In this document: positions 20,160 through 31,800 of the stretch, in pieces
Layout of the letters: each line of letters starts with the position of its first letter
Position numbering within the stretch: the stretch's first letter is position 1
The notes under the pieces: model-generated
Database searches by the model: none
What the model was told of the DNA's origin: nothing
Seen by the model: only the letters and a program-made list of their open reading frames with translations
Made by a program: the position numbers and the translations under genes
NCBI GenBank assembly: GCA_024220505.1
Contig: JAKZZE010000004.1
Span: 434,001 to 498,000, forward strand
Direction: 5' to 3'
DNA: 64,000 nucleotides
DNA from: Rhizopus arrhizus
Taxonomy: Eukaryota > Mucoromycota > Mucoromycetes > Mucorales > Rhizopodaceae

Positions 20160-21760
20160 CGAAATGAACTTCAAACAACCAATGAATCTTTCTTTGAAAA
20201 TCCCCCAATCTTTATCTTACAGCACGTGAAGCTTTTCTTAAAATCCTCAAATTGAGAGTGGAACGACTGTACGAGATGCTTTATGCCACTGGAGTACTTC
20301 AAGGTTCTATTCTTTCACCATTTCTGTATTCCATATACATCAATCAACTACCAGCATTACTACGTACCCAACCTATCGAGGAAGTCCCTTCAACTGACAC
20401 CCGTCGCTTTGCTCAATCTATCAGCTGCCTCTTGTATGCTGATGATGTGATCCTAATAGCTGCTCCTCAAGATCTCGCTATAATTTTACAACAACGTGAA
20501 GACCATACCCACCGTTTAGGCTATCGATGGAATCCTTTGAAATGTGTCATTCTAGCTCCTTCCTCGGATACGCAAGCATATTCCTTGTATGGTACCACAA
20601 TCCCGCGTCAAGACATCTTCTCCTACTTAGGCATCCCCATTAATCCTGGTGGTTATTTGAATACCGCTCAGCTTATCCAAGATAATGTGAACAAAGCCCT
20701 CTAGACCATGAATCAAATGACAACCATTGGTGTTAACAGTAAAGGCTTTGACAGTCTTCTCTCTGTACGTTCCTATACGCAAATTGTCCGCTCCCAGCTT
20801 GAATATGGCCTCGCTATGAGCTCTATCCCCGCCCATTAGGTACAAAAACTGGATGCTTGCCAAAAACAATGTATTCGACGGATATTCGACGGAGGTTCTC
20901 GCTCATCGATGAAGGTGATATTGCATCTAGTAAACCTGCCAACAATGAAGGAACATGTTCAAAAATTGCAAGCCAAGTTCTGCTTCGCTCAGTTGATGCT
21001 CCCGATGATACTCTCTTGTCCCGATATTTACCTTATCTGCGTACCTCAGCTAGTCACTCTCAATAGTATAAACTTTCGAAGACGACTGTATGGCAACGGT
21101 GCACTGTTTCCCATGATCCTGATGAACTTAATTCCTCCACTCTCAAGGCTATCTACAAAATATATCTTGAAGACAACCTTGATACAAGACGTAGCACGTC
21201 TAATTCGGTCCTCTTCTCTATTTGCCGCCCAAATCTGGGTCTAAATCCGATTCTCTGGCTACCGATGACCTATGCTGAACGCAGTCGAGTCATACGCTGG
21301 CGCCTTGGTTGGTTACCTGGTAGTATACCACAGCCGTGTATCTACCATCCCAATATCATGCTCACTCGTTCCCATGCCACAGAATGTCTACATATGCACC
21401 GCCGTTTACAAATGCCTCGTACTGAAGCCGACCCTCTGTCGTTTCTATTGAATCAACTACCCAACAAACGCAAGAAACTCATGTCTCCTAATGCGAACTC
21501 TACAAATTCTGCTTGGACCGTTCGATGGCCTGCTATCTGCCAAATCTTATTCGAACTCGACTATATGCATCATGGTAAACTCCCTCCTGAATCTCCCCCT
21601 CTTGGTACCAAGTTGGTAGCTTGGATATGCAACAATTGATCTAGTATTTGAAAATACATTTTCTTTTTCCTCTCCCCTTCTTTCTCTTTTTTCCCTTTTG
21701 ACTAGCAAAAGGTTTTTAGTTTCTTTTATACTCCCCCTTTGATCTGACCTGAGCAATCCA
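20160..21760 (+). pseudogene. LINE D: 5'-truncated reverse transcriptase remnant
   Basis: Plus-strand LINE ORF2 fragment. An RT block with GVLQGSILSPFLYSIYINQL and LLYADDVILIA lies at 20252-20704, then WNPLKC, and at 21265-21639 a C-terminal RWRLGWLPG block followed by C/H residues (CLHMHRRLQMP). It is broken by stops at 20702 and about 20837 and by several frameshifts between 20840 and 21250. It belongs to the same subfamily as the fragments at 39520-40924 and 42995-43589, distinct from LINEs A/B. The 3' end is not sharply defined; T-rich sequence follows to ~21760. Confidence 0.8.
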
Positions 21761-22254
21761 ATAGCCATATTATTATGTGCTCACATGGGTTATTGCGAAA
21801 TAATAATAATAAAAAATTTAATCGTACGGGATACTTTATCATAGGAATAAGTGACAGTGCATGTAGTAATTTTTCTCTTTTTGTTATAATGTAATAGGAG
21901 AACAATAAGATTTCTAAAAGATATTTACACATGATCATAACGTCATAATTTACAATAAATAAAAGCGTAAAATTTCCGTTTATGCTACGTGTTTCTTTTT
22001 TTTTTTTACAAACAAAAGAAAGAGAATGTCAATTGAGTATAAGAGAAAGAGGGTGCGTTTTATTTAATACACACTTGTCTTTACAAAGGTGAAATTTTAA
22101 TCACATAAAATAAAGACAAGGCGGATAAACGCTTGGTATGCTTTTCAGTCTATTTTTAGATAAGGGCGATTTCATGACGTTCCTTAAACAAAAGAAGATA
22201 TAAAAAGAGCACATATTTCCTTTTTATCCTATTGCTGTCAGACTATTATACACG
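21761..22254. other. Intergenic; promoter side of the PMP3-like gene
   Basis: No coding frame. A TATA-like GATATAAAAAGAGC lies at ~22197, about 55 bases upstream of the PMP3 start codon. The remainder is AT-rich without recognised repeats. Confidence 0.5.
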
Positions 22255-22539
22255 ATGGCTTTTACTTGCAGTGATATTTGTAAACTTTTATTTGGTATGA
22301 ATTAATTAGTAACATTGGTTGTGTACACTGTATTCATTCATTTTGTTTTTAGCTGTTATTCTTCCACCACTGGGCGTCTTGTTTGAAAGAGGATGTACTT
22401 GTGATTTGTTAATTAATATTGCTTTAACTTGTCTTGGTTATATCCCTGGTATCAGTAAGTCCCTTTTTAATGTATATAATATGTATCTATAACACTTTTT
22501 ATTATAGTTCATGCTGTTTATATCATTCTAAAATATTAA
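22255..22539 (+). CDS. PMP3 / UPF0057-family small membrane proteolipid
   Basis: Three exons (22255-22294, 22353-22454, 22508-22539) give 57 residues with clean GT...AG introns. The product reads MAFTCSDICKLLFAVILPP, then LGVLFERGCTCDLLIN, then LGYIPGIIHAVYIILKY. It has two transmembrane helices and the family hallmarks PPLGVxxERGC and LGYIPGIIHAxYII. Proteins of this family sit in the plasma membrane and affect membrane potential and ion tolerance in yeast and plants. It is convergent with the next gene; the stops are only 58 bases apart. The length is typical for the family. Confidence 0.95.
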
Positions 22540-22597
22540 CAAGATATACATACAATCAAATGTACAGCATTTAATTATTTAATAAATCCTCCTATCT

Positions 22598-23730
22598 TTA
22601 TTCTATATTATTTAATCTACTGCTGGATCGTGTAGGCTTCTTCAAGGGTGGAGGAGAAGAAGAAGATTCAAGATATTCATCAGAATCATCCGTTTCATAA
22701 AAATTATCATAATTATAATTCACTCTTTCTCTTTTCCTTGTATAAGTTCTTGTTTCAACTGGTTCTATTGGATTCAATCTCTTCCATTCTTCCCTTTCTA
22801 ATTTCGCCTTCTTTCTCTCTTCTTTCTCTGCTAAAGGATAGACGTGTTCAATAATGTATTTTGATAGTGCTTTTTCTGCTCGATTTGTAGAAGACGATAT
22901 TTGATCTACAAATGCTTCCAGCTCTTGTTTATCTTTACAGACTACATACATACTGAAATGAATAACTGTATCCTCTTTACACGCATGACTATCTACCTTT
23001 TTCCCAATTCTTTTTATTAGCTGTTTCTTTCCATAAGCAAGATGATTCACCAAATTGCCAATAGGTATTCTTTTGCTTGTCAGCGCCAATAGGAGAGGAT
23101 CTGATAGGATTACGCTGATTTTTACGCGTTGTTGTATTGCAATAATCAATAATATATCGAACAGCCTGGCTATCTTGTAATTGCCACTCAATCATAGAAT
23201 ACAGCAGTAATAACTAATAATGAATAAGCATTTGATCTATCAAGGTTCATTTATACCTTCAAATCTACTGATAATGTATTAAACTTTTGATCTCTCAGCG
23301 GATTTTTATCAAGTTCTATATCCAATGTCTTCATCTTTTCACTCACAACATCCTGAAGTGATTTAGTATATGACCTGATATACATACGTATATATTAGTG
23401 GATATTGAACTGTATAGATGAATAGCTGACATACTTTACTCTATTGGATTTTTTCGATTAAATATATTCCCAAGGCAAGAACAAATGATGTTATGTACAA
23501 GTTCGCTGTCTTCTTTTTGAATCTCTGCTTCTAATTGCTATTATAGGATAAATATGGATTAAAAACACGAAAGAGAGCTTCATCTATATTGTTACATTAG
23601 GTGTAAATTCTGGTAATTTAAAAAATGAAGGAGCAATGGTTTGTTGAGGATTAAAAGTAGAAGCAAAAGCATGAATAAAAGCAACCTTCCACTGCTGACA
23701 TGATGACAATTGGAGTGATTCTTCTTCCAT
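22598..23730 (-). CDS. DDT/WHIM-domain chromatin remodelling factor (CECR2/RSF1-like)
   Basis: Five exons on the minus strand (23596-23730, 23440-23537, 23257-23374, 22997-23213, 22598-22941) give 303 residues with all phases consistent. The N-terminus is a DDT-type helical domain (WKVAFIHAFASTF..., EDSELVHNIICSCLGNIF). A WHIM-like block follows (SPIGADKQKNTYWQFGESS, LWKE, WEKVCKDKQELEAFVDQI). The C-terminus is a charged coiled segment and a Ser/Pro/Lys tail. Such proteins are partners of ISWI-type remodelling ATPases in the nucleus. What looks like a frameshift near 22997 is resolved by a 55-base intron (22942-22996), which restores WEKVC. The upstream coding-strand sequence is very T-rich. 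Confidence 0.85.
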
Positions 23731-23999
23731 TTTCTTCAAGTGTAAAAAAAAAAAGAGAAAAAAAAAATTAAAAAAAAACGCGCACCTGTCATTTTCACAT
23801 TTCAATGTGACCTTCTTTATTGCTTAGATTCGAAACAAATGCGTCACGGGCCCATCACAATCGACGTTTACTGCATACTAGAAAAGTATTGAAATGCATA
23901 AAACCCTTCTTTTACAAAGATTATCAAGGAAAATTGATTGATACGTTCCTTCATTTAGAAAGTGAAAGGATTAATTCATGTGTTTATCATCAGTCACGG
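23731..23999. other. Intergenic, promoter of the DDT gene; possible exon cut by LINE C
   Basis: A-rich on the plus strand at 23741-23785, which is a T-tract upstream of the minus-strand gene. On the plus strand a frame stays open from 23820 into the T-run of LINE C (LLHTRKVLKC..., DTFLHLESERINSC) and could be part of a host gene interrupted by the LINE, but I recognise no family. Confidence 0.3.
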
Positions 24000-26308
24000 T
24001 TTTTTTTTTTTTTTTTTTTTTTTTTGTAAGAGGATTTTATTCCGGTGCCTCAAGGTGTACACCATTGTAAGCATTAAATAAATTATAATCGAGGGGGGTT
24101 TGTTCATTTTTGTTATTTTGTTTTGTAATCCGTGCGAAGTTTGATACTGGCCACAAAATCTGAGGTAGAGAACTGAGCAGAAACGTATGGATTAGCCGTT
24201 TAGTGACCGACTACTGTTTTCTTTGTGAATCTTGAGGATTTGCCTAGTGGCTCTTGCTACTACTTCTTGAGGCCAGAATTGATGTCCTTCAAAAATAAAT
24301 TTCCAGTGAAGTTGCCATAAAGAGAGTAGCACAGAAGCTATGATATCCAAGTAGGTCACCGAAAGTGAAGGAGCGACTTCAATGCCAGAGGAAGAAGGGA
24401 GTTGAATGAGGCTGTAAGTCAACCTGGCAGGGTCAACGAAAAAGCGAGAAGCAATTGTTTGCCAGATTTCATGTTTGAAAGGACAAGACCAGACAAAGTG
24501 CTCTTCAGAGTCGATACCGCCACAATATACACAACCAGGGTCTGGAAATCGGTTTGGGATTAACTGGTGAAGACGTTCCTTACACGGCATTTTGTGATGA
24601 TAAAGTCTCCAGAGTAGTGTATGGGCTCTGTATGGGAAAGATGCCTTCCAGAATCGGCGCCAGGCAAGAGGGCTTGCACGCGGATATGCTGTTGGCAACG
24701 TGGATAAGTGGGAGAGTTGAGATTCACGAAACTATTTTGTATTCAAAGAAGCAATAAGTATTCCATCTGGTAAAGGTGAATTCAGTACGTTGTCAAAGTC
24801 TGTTTCAGTAAGTGCAGGAAGTGGTAGTACTGACGAGATCATGTGGGTCGAATTGTGTTGACATTTGAATCGCTGGAAGAAGGTGGTTTCTTGTATACGA
24901 CATAGTTGAAGCTGTCTAAAGTAATTCTTGTTCTTAAAGCGAAAAGGATCCGTAGGGGTTGGGGATCTACGTCGACACTTACCACATGCCATACCAAATT
25001 CATATACATGCTTGACTAGGATTCCAGACCAGTAGGAAGCCTTGAAATCCTGATTTGGCAGGAGCAGATAAGGACAGACTTGTGTCAGTGGTAGTTCATT
25101 GACCATGCGAATATCAAAGTCTTGCCAATCAATTTTATAATCAATTTTATCCATCGTTCTGAACAATGAGCTGAAAAAACCAAAGGACTTGATTGTGTTT
25201 GAACGCATGTTAGGAAGCAGCAGAGGTAAAATATGAGAAGGTGAAACTGAGAAAAGGCGCAAACAGTGACGAAGAATATCACTAATGAAGGTATCATAAT
25301 AAGGTGGATCAGAGGAAGGAAGAAGTAATGGCTGCAACCATCGAAGTTGTAGAGCTGCATGTTGTATTCCAGGGTCAAGAATGGCAAGCCAACCTTCCTT
25401 GCGTGATCGTTGGCAAGTTTGGAAGCTGACTGCAGGAAAGTTTTTGCGTGCAAGATATTGAATTATAGTTGAACGAATCTTACCAAGATACGATTGTGGA
25501 ACAGCAAGAACGCGAATAGCATGCCAGAGCGGACCAAATAAGAGTGTATTAGTGACTAAACTGCGGCCAAGGATTGACAAGTTTCTTTGAGCGAGCATTT
25601 GAACACGTTGCTGTAGCTTAAGCAGGAGGTTATCAAGGAAGCTAGAAAGCTGGTGATTGGCGCTGGTGAGTGGGTAGCCAAGGTATAGGGCCGCTGTGGA
25701 GCTTGATCGATCATGCCACTGTGTTATACCAAGAGAAGACAAGGCGGATTGCCATGATTGCTGTGGTTGTCCAGATAGCGAGATTGCCAGGGTTTTGTGA
25801 CGGTTTAGGGGAGCATTGGATGCCCGAGAATATAGAGCCAGGATATCAAGTAAAGCATGAAGCTCACCAGAATCGACTAGAAATACAGCTAGATCATCGG
25901 CGTACGCCATACTTTTAAGGATAGGTACTTGAGCCAGTGGATTTGTCAACCGTGTGTCGGATCCCACTAGAAAAGAAAAAACCAGTAATAGAGGGAGATG
26001 CATATATGGTACGCAAAAGAGGTTCAATAGCAAGATTAAAAAGCAACGGCGAAAGAGTGTCTCCCTGGCGAAGTCCACGACTCTGTGCAAAGGGAGCTGA
26101 GAGGAAACCGTTGACATTGACGCAAATGGAAGTATTGAAGAATAAGGAGGTTATGCAATTGATCAATCGAGAAGGTAGACCAAATCGCGTTAGACAAGCA
26201 TGAAGATAATCTGGATGAACCCGATCGTACGCCTTTTCTTGGCCTAATAACAAACTGACTACAGGAAGTTTGTACTACCTGGCGATATCCATAATCATTC
26301 GAGCGCAC
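24000..26308 (-). mobile_element. LINE C: 3' part of a non-LTR retrotransposon with poly(A) tail
   Basis: Minus-strand LINE. The T-run at 24000-24025 is its poly(A) tail. On the other side it is cut at 26308 by an LTR, so the endonuclease and ORF1 are missing. It is of the same general type as LINEs A/B but clearly a different subfamily. Confidence 0.85.
24192..26253 (-). pseudogene. LINE C ORF2 fragment: reverse transcriptase and C-terminal zinc motif
   Basis: From 26253 leftward: GQEKAYDRVHPDYLHACL, RGLRQGDTLSPLLFN, a frameshift at ~25920-26110, ILKSMAYADDLAVFL, then the thumb region, an in-frame amber codon at ~24732, and the zinc block CVYCGGIDSEEHFVWSC (C-x2-C-x8-H-x4-C). The frame before and after the amber codon is the same, so that break is a simple stop. 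The fragment is inactive. Confidence 0.85.
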
Positions 26309-26732
26309 TGTGTTATCTCGTAAGAATAAAAAAGACTATAAAATTCAACGAGACTTAAAAAGTCATATTTTTATTTAATATTATTGTATCTGGTATTTAT
26401 ATCCTTTTCATAAAGATTCAATTAAATCCTTTTCAAGATACTTTAATTCATTATAGCTGTAGATCTAGCATGAATAAATTTTAGTATGAAGACCTGTTCC
26501 TGGTTATGCAAGTGGACTGTTTATAATTATTTTTTAAGTAGATCTATTTTTCATTTATGTCTCATTGCATCAGGAGCTATATGAAAACAACTTGTATTGA
26601 GTTAAAGGAGTGGAATTAGTTATGACCGAACAATAGAGAAAAGACTGTAATAAATCTTTGTAAAAGCATTCACTACTCTGATTTCTTATAAATTGAATAT
26701 GAATCATGTTTAAAGTATGTTGGGATACGACA
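26309..26732 (-). repeat. LTR family L1, copy 3; flanks do not match each other
   Basis: 424 bp, TGTGTTATCTCG...GATACGACA. The left flank is LINE C sequence (CGCAC), the right flank is ATTTCAAGTAAA, so there is no target-site duplication. ATTTC is, however, the flank on the left side of copy 4 at 35151. See the finding on circular permutation. Confidence 0.93.
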
Positions 26733-27185
26733 ATTTCAAGTAAAAAAAAAAAAAAAAGAAAAATAAAAAAATAATATCCTCCATATTAAAAATATTGCAC
26801 TCAAGTAATAAAGCTTGCTCAAGCAATATTTAAGTTATCTTTTGGGATATTATTAAATGTAAACTACATGAAAAGCAAATGTTTTTGTTTTCTAATATGG
26901 ATAGATAGTGAATAAGTGTAATATTGGTAAAATAAGGCTACAAAAAAAGCACTTTTTTCTTCTCTTTTTTGTAAATGGTAAGCTCTTAATATTGTATATT
27001 TTATATTCCTGTTCTAATGGTGCTTTTACTGTAGTAAAGACGTATCGGCTGCTTTCTTCATGGTTTAAATGGTCTTCATAAAGTCTTTTCCCCAGGATTA
27101 TCATTGCTTCTTCTTTTACTTGTTGGTATAAGCTTGGCTCGTGTCTTTTTCTTTTCTTTTCATTTTTCTTTCCTGGTTCATTTTG
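26733..27185. repeat. Right-hand part of unit C, displaced to the left of LINE B
   Basis: Matches unit A 9703-9885 and 10315-10500 (without its LTR) and, inverted, unit B 16869-16975. It contains the uninterrupted CTTCT site of the unit A LTR. Non-coding. LINE B begins at ~27186. Confidence 0.75.
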
Positions 27186-27717
27186 TTATAGAACAGCAAC
27201 TGATTGTAGTTGACATTGATAAATATAAGTCTTAATACAAAATCATAATTAAATAAAGCAAAATATAAGTTTGTTTAAATAAGATCATACAATCAATTCC
27301 AATTAAACATGTTCTTCTAGAATATGTTTTGTATTAATGAGAGTTCTTTGATAAGAAGAAGTATCAACTAAAATAAAAAGGTCCAATTCAATATCAGGAA
27401 TATTGCTAATCTTTCATATAATTGAAATAATGTGTAAAACAGCGTTATTCAAATCAGTAAGGAATTCCCAGAATAAAAGATAATCTATGACAGACATACA
27501 AAAGAACAAATGAAAAGTTTTCATAATCATAATTATAGACGACACTTGCTAAAGTACCTGAATATTAGAAGAACGCTTACAATAGAAGATATCAAGTCAC
27601 TCATTCAATAAGATATAAATACCTGCCTTCAATTAGAATAATTTTTACTTTAACTTAAACAAGATCTCAAGATCGCGTACAAGATGATTCACATACAAGA
27701 TCAAAGATCAGCGTACA

Positions 27718-28800
27718 ATGGAAAACACCAATCAGTCTGACTTAACCACAACGTTGGCTAATCTTTATAACATGGTCCATGTTCTCACCGACCAGATCAC
27801 CGAACTCGTTACCCGTTTCGACACCTTAGAAACAGCCAACCAACACTTGAACCGTGAACTAGACCGAATGACTGCAGTTGTCACCCAGCTATCCGCCTTC
27901 AACGCTGCAGCAAAGGCCAAAAGTAACCAGGATACGTCTGCCACTGTCAACAATATCATTGCTAAGTCAATTGTCACCGAAGCTCGCGGCACTGAGGCAA
28001 GTCAATATGCTCCTAAAACTACTACCAGTGTCACGGGCCCCACGACATGGGCCACCGTTGTGAAGAAACTGTATAAAAATCGCGGGCCTACGGAAGCCCA
28101 GAAGCGTATAGCCACTGCCCGTGCATTCACTATCCCCTCCACCGAGAATAATGGATATGACACTATTTACATTCCTCGATCTCGGCGTTTGAGCCGTACT
28201 GAGATACGACGACGATTCCATCGGCTAGGCATTGACATTAATCGCATAATAGATATAAGTCTCCCTGCACGTTCTGTCATTGGTCTCTTAGTTCATCAGG
28301 CCTTCAAATCAGAACTCGTTGTAATTTTACAGGTCTGTCACATTCAAATCATTCCTGATTTCTCTCTATCGGCACCTGAGCATATTGCCGATCCTAAGTA
28401 CAGCACTTACTCTGTCGAGGAACGTTCCAGACTAGGGCAGGCCTTTCACCAAGATCGATGTATCCGCACTCTAAGATTCATTCGTCCTCATTTAACTCCT
28501 AGTGTCGCTCGATATTTCATTGTTCAGCAATGGATTAATGAGACGTTAGCGACCGACATCATCAAATATCGTGTCCCTCAGCCATTGAAAAAACGCAAAA
28601 CCGAGGATTCCTCCTCTATTATTGACGTATTTAGCAGATTCCGTTCAACATCTGCTAATCAAGATTCCGACGATATGGAATTGGAAATTGGCGAAGAATT
28701 TGCACCTGGGGCCATTGATTCAGACTCTGAAAAAGAGAACGATTCCAGGGCCAAAGACAGTTCCGAGTACTCGAAGACACCCATTCCCTCATCCCAATGA
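27718..28800 (+). CDS. LINE B ORF1 protein
   Basis: Intact 360-residue frame that aligns without gaps with the LINE A ORF1. It has an N-terminal coiled coil (LTDQITELVTRFDTLETANQ), a basic middle (IPRSRRLSRTEIRRRFHRL) and an acidic Ser-rich C-terminus. It is probably an RNA-binding chaperone of the LINE particle, and no zinc knuckle is visible. The last four bases (ATGA) are shared with the ORF2 start. Confidence 0.82.
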   Translation: MENTNQSDLTTTLANLYNMVHVLTDQITELVTRFDTLETANQHLNRELDRMTAVVTQLSAFNAAAKAKSNQDTSATVNNIIAKSIVTEARGTEASQYAPKTTTSVTGPTTWATVVKKLYKNRGPTEAQKRIATARAFTIPSTENNGYDTIYIPRSRRLSRTEIRRRFHRLGIDINRIIDISLPARSVIGLLVHQAFKSELVVILQVCHIQIIPDFSLSAPEHIADPKYSTYSVEERSRLGQAFHQDRCIRTLRFIRPHLTPSVARYFIVQQWINETLATDIIKYRVPQPLKKRKTEDSSSIIDVFSRFRSTSANQDSDDMELEIGEEFAPGAIDSDSEKENDSRAKDSSEYSKTPIPSSQ

Positions 28801-31800
28801 GTGAGGAACGTCGATCAACTTCGGTTAAGATAGGCTCTATTAACTGTCGGAGTCTATCCAAACCATCCGATATACCCAGAAGACAGTCTTTTACCAACTT
28901 CCTCCCCCATCAATCCTTAGACATTCTAACTATGCAAGAAACACATGCCGCTCCTTTGGATACCCAAAAATCCTTAAATATGCTTTTACAGGCAAGCTCA
29001 AGCTGCTGATCCTCCTACTGTGGTATTGTTTCCCTTAACAAAAATATTACCACCACTCCAGTCTTGTCTGCATTTGATCACCGCTTTTTGATTGGTAATG
29101 TTAGCCATGTCAACTCATACTTTTCTCCTTTCTATGTTATGACCATCTATGCTCCTGCTGAGCAATTCCAGCGACGACAGTTTTTCACATCTTTAGCTGA
29201 GTTTGCACCTCTGGTCTCTCTCCTTCAGTCCACATCTAGTCGATTGATAATCACTGGTGACTTCAATTACTCTCCGCTTACGCGTCATGGAGCCCCGTCC
29301 TCATGGTTAGCGCTCTTGGAGCAACATATGCACAGCTGTATGATCCGTCCTTTAGATACACAACCGACATTTCATCGTGGCATTTCTATAAGTACCATAG
29401 ATTACATATATGCCACTCCATCTCTACACTCATCTATATGCTCTCCTTCTATAGATTTTATCAACACTCAGTGGACCGATCATGCTCTGCTCACAGTCTC
29501 TCTCAAATTGACCAGTGAATCCAATGGACCTGGTTTATGGCGTATGAATCCTAACTTCCTACAAAACAAACGATTTGTTGATGCTCTATCTCGAATGCTT
29601 GAGGAATATGCATCTTCTCTCCCATTAGATATAACGGAGCCACACCTGCTCTGGGAACATCTGAAGCACAAAATCAAGCAATTAGCACGATTCTTTGGAT
29701 GTCGTCATGCTTCTTGACGCTCACGGCAGCTTCGTCGTCTACAAAGTAAGCGCAATCGTATTCTCCGTACTTTTAAGCAAAGTGGTGCATTGAACCCCCT
29801 CTTGGAAGTTATCGAACGACAGATTGGCTCATTACAAAACGAAATCATGAGGAACAATATCCTTAGAGCCGGTAAACATTGGCGGGAACATGGGGAAACC
29901 TCAGCTGGATACCTTAAACGCACCATCACTACCAGAGCTGCTTCACGTCATATTCCGAGCCTGAAAGATACCCCTGAGTCCGAATGTACATCCGATGCCA
30001 ACGAGATTCAGACTATCGCCAAACGCTTCTATAAGCAACTCTATTCTTGTGACCCAATATTCTCCGAAAACCTTGATAAAATGCTCACTCACATTTCTAC
30101 ACAGGATAGGTTACCATCCGAGGCTTCAGTTACTCTTATGACACCTTTCTCCATAGATGAACTAATACAGACATCTGCTCGTTGTCCAACTGCTAGTAGT
30201 CCCGGTATCGACGGTCTCCCTTACGAAGTCTTAGCGCTGATCTTTCGAACAGAGTCAATGCAGCCATTCATTCTTCACATCTATAACCAAGCCCTCACAT
30301 CTGACTTTTTCCCAAAAAGTTGGACTTCTACATGCACAGTACTCCTACCAAAGAAAGGTGACCTCAATCTACTTCAAAATTGGCGACCCATTTCGCTTAT
30401 CAACACCGATGCGAAGGTGTTTACCAGGTTACTCTCTGCCCGCTTATTAACACACTGTTCATCTTTGATCCATGATATTCAGAAAGGCTTTATGCCGCAA
30501 CGGTTCATCGGCGATAATGGTCTTATGATGCAGCTTGCAAAAATTGAAGCAGAACAAAAACAGTCTACTGAAATTTGTCTACTACTCGACCAGGAAAAGG
30601 CATACGATCGGGCACACCCTGAATATCTTCGAAAGGTGATGCTCCAGTTTGGATTTCCTCCTTCTCTAGTCTCTACGATATGCAAGCTCTTCTTTGAAAT
30701 ACATATTCACCTCAACTTCAATGGCTTCATTACAACTCCGTTTACGCAGGAGCGAGGGCTTAGACAGGGCGATCCGCTATCACCACTGCTGTTCAACATT
30801 GCCTTTGACCTCTTTCTACGCTCTATCGTGAATGACACCGCCATTAAGGTTTTTCAATATCGTGCGCCTATCATGCCATCTGGTCTACATCTGGTTCCTC
30901 CCCCTCCTGTGAAAATACTTGCTTATGCTGATGATATCGCAGTTTTCTTCCAAAATCAAGACGACTTCCAACGCTTCTGTGTACGTTATGACGAATATGC
31001 TCAAGCGTCCAACGCTAAGCTTAACCTCGGCAAAACCGAAGCCTTTTCTCTATCTGGCTGTCTTAACCCGACATGGCAATCCTTCTTGTCGACACAAGGA
31101 ATCACTACATGGCACGACCGCAACTCTACATCTGCAATCAGGTATCTTGGCTTCCCCATATATTCCTCTATCGTCCAAAGGAATGCATTCGTCAATGAGC
31201 TGACTCTCAAGATACAAAGCGCCTGCGCCCTTCAAAGTCAAAGGAAACTATCATTCCGAGGCCGGGTAACGGTAATGAACACCTTGATCTATTCTAAGCT
31301 TTGGTATGTCCTCCGATTACTCAGTGTTCCGCAGCCAACTTTACAAAAATTCCCATCCATTGACTATCAATTTGTCACACAGTCCGTCTTTCCGAAATTT
31401 AAACAGGAGTTTTTGTTCGTAGATCGACAGGTCGGCGGCCTCAAACTTCTGAGTCCATCTAAACAACAGCTGGTCTTACAATGGAAATGGCTTCGTCCCT
31501 TACTCTTCTCACATAATAGTCGTTCGGTCTCTACTATCATTCATTACCTGACGTATTCAATTCAACACCACTTTGATGCCATATATTCGTTGCTTCCATT
31601 GCTCTTTCCTTTACGTCGAAAAGGGCCTTTAGGCAAGACAAATGAACTGAACATATTTACTAACCTTTTTCGCACAATGGATGCCCTCGATAAAAGTTAC
31701 CAGCACACTCAGTTATCCCCTGCTACATGTCTTCAGCTATCATTGTCCAATATTCATCGATTTGACAACCCCTTACCATAACACGCTGCTGCAGGTCCCA

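Noticed and set aside
22985..23010. Apparent +1 frameshift in the DDT-domain gene
   Set aside because: A 55-base GT...AG intron (22942-22996) joins WEK to VCKDKQELEAF, matches the family pattern and makes the total an exact codon multiple.
24000..24025. T26 run as transcription terminator
   Set aside because: It is at the expected place and orientation of the LINE C poly(A) tail.
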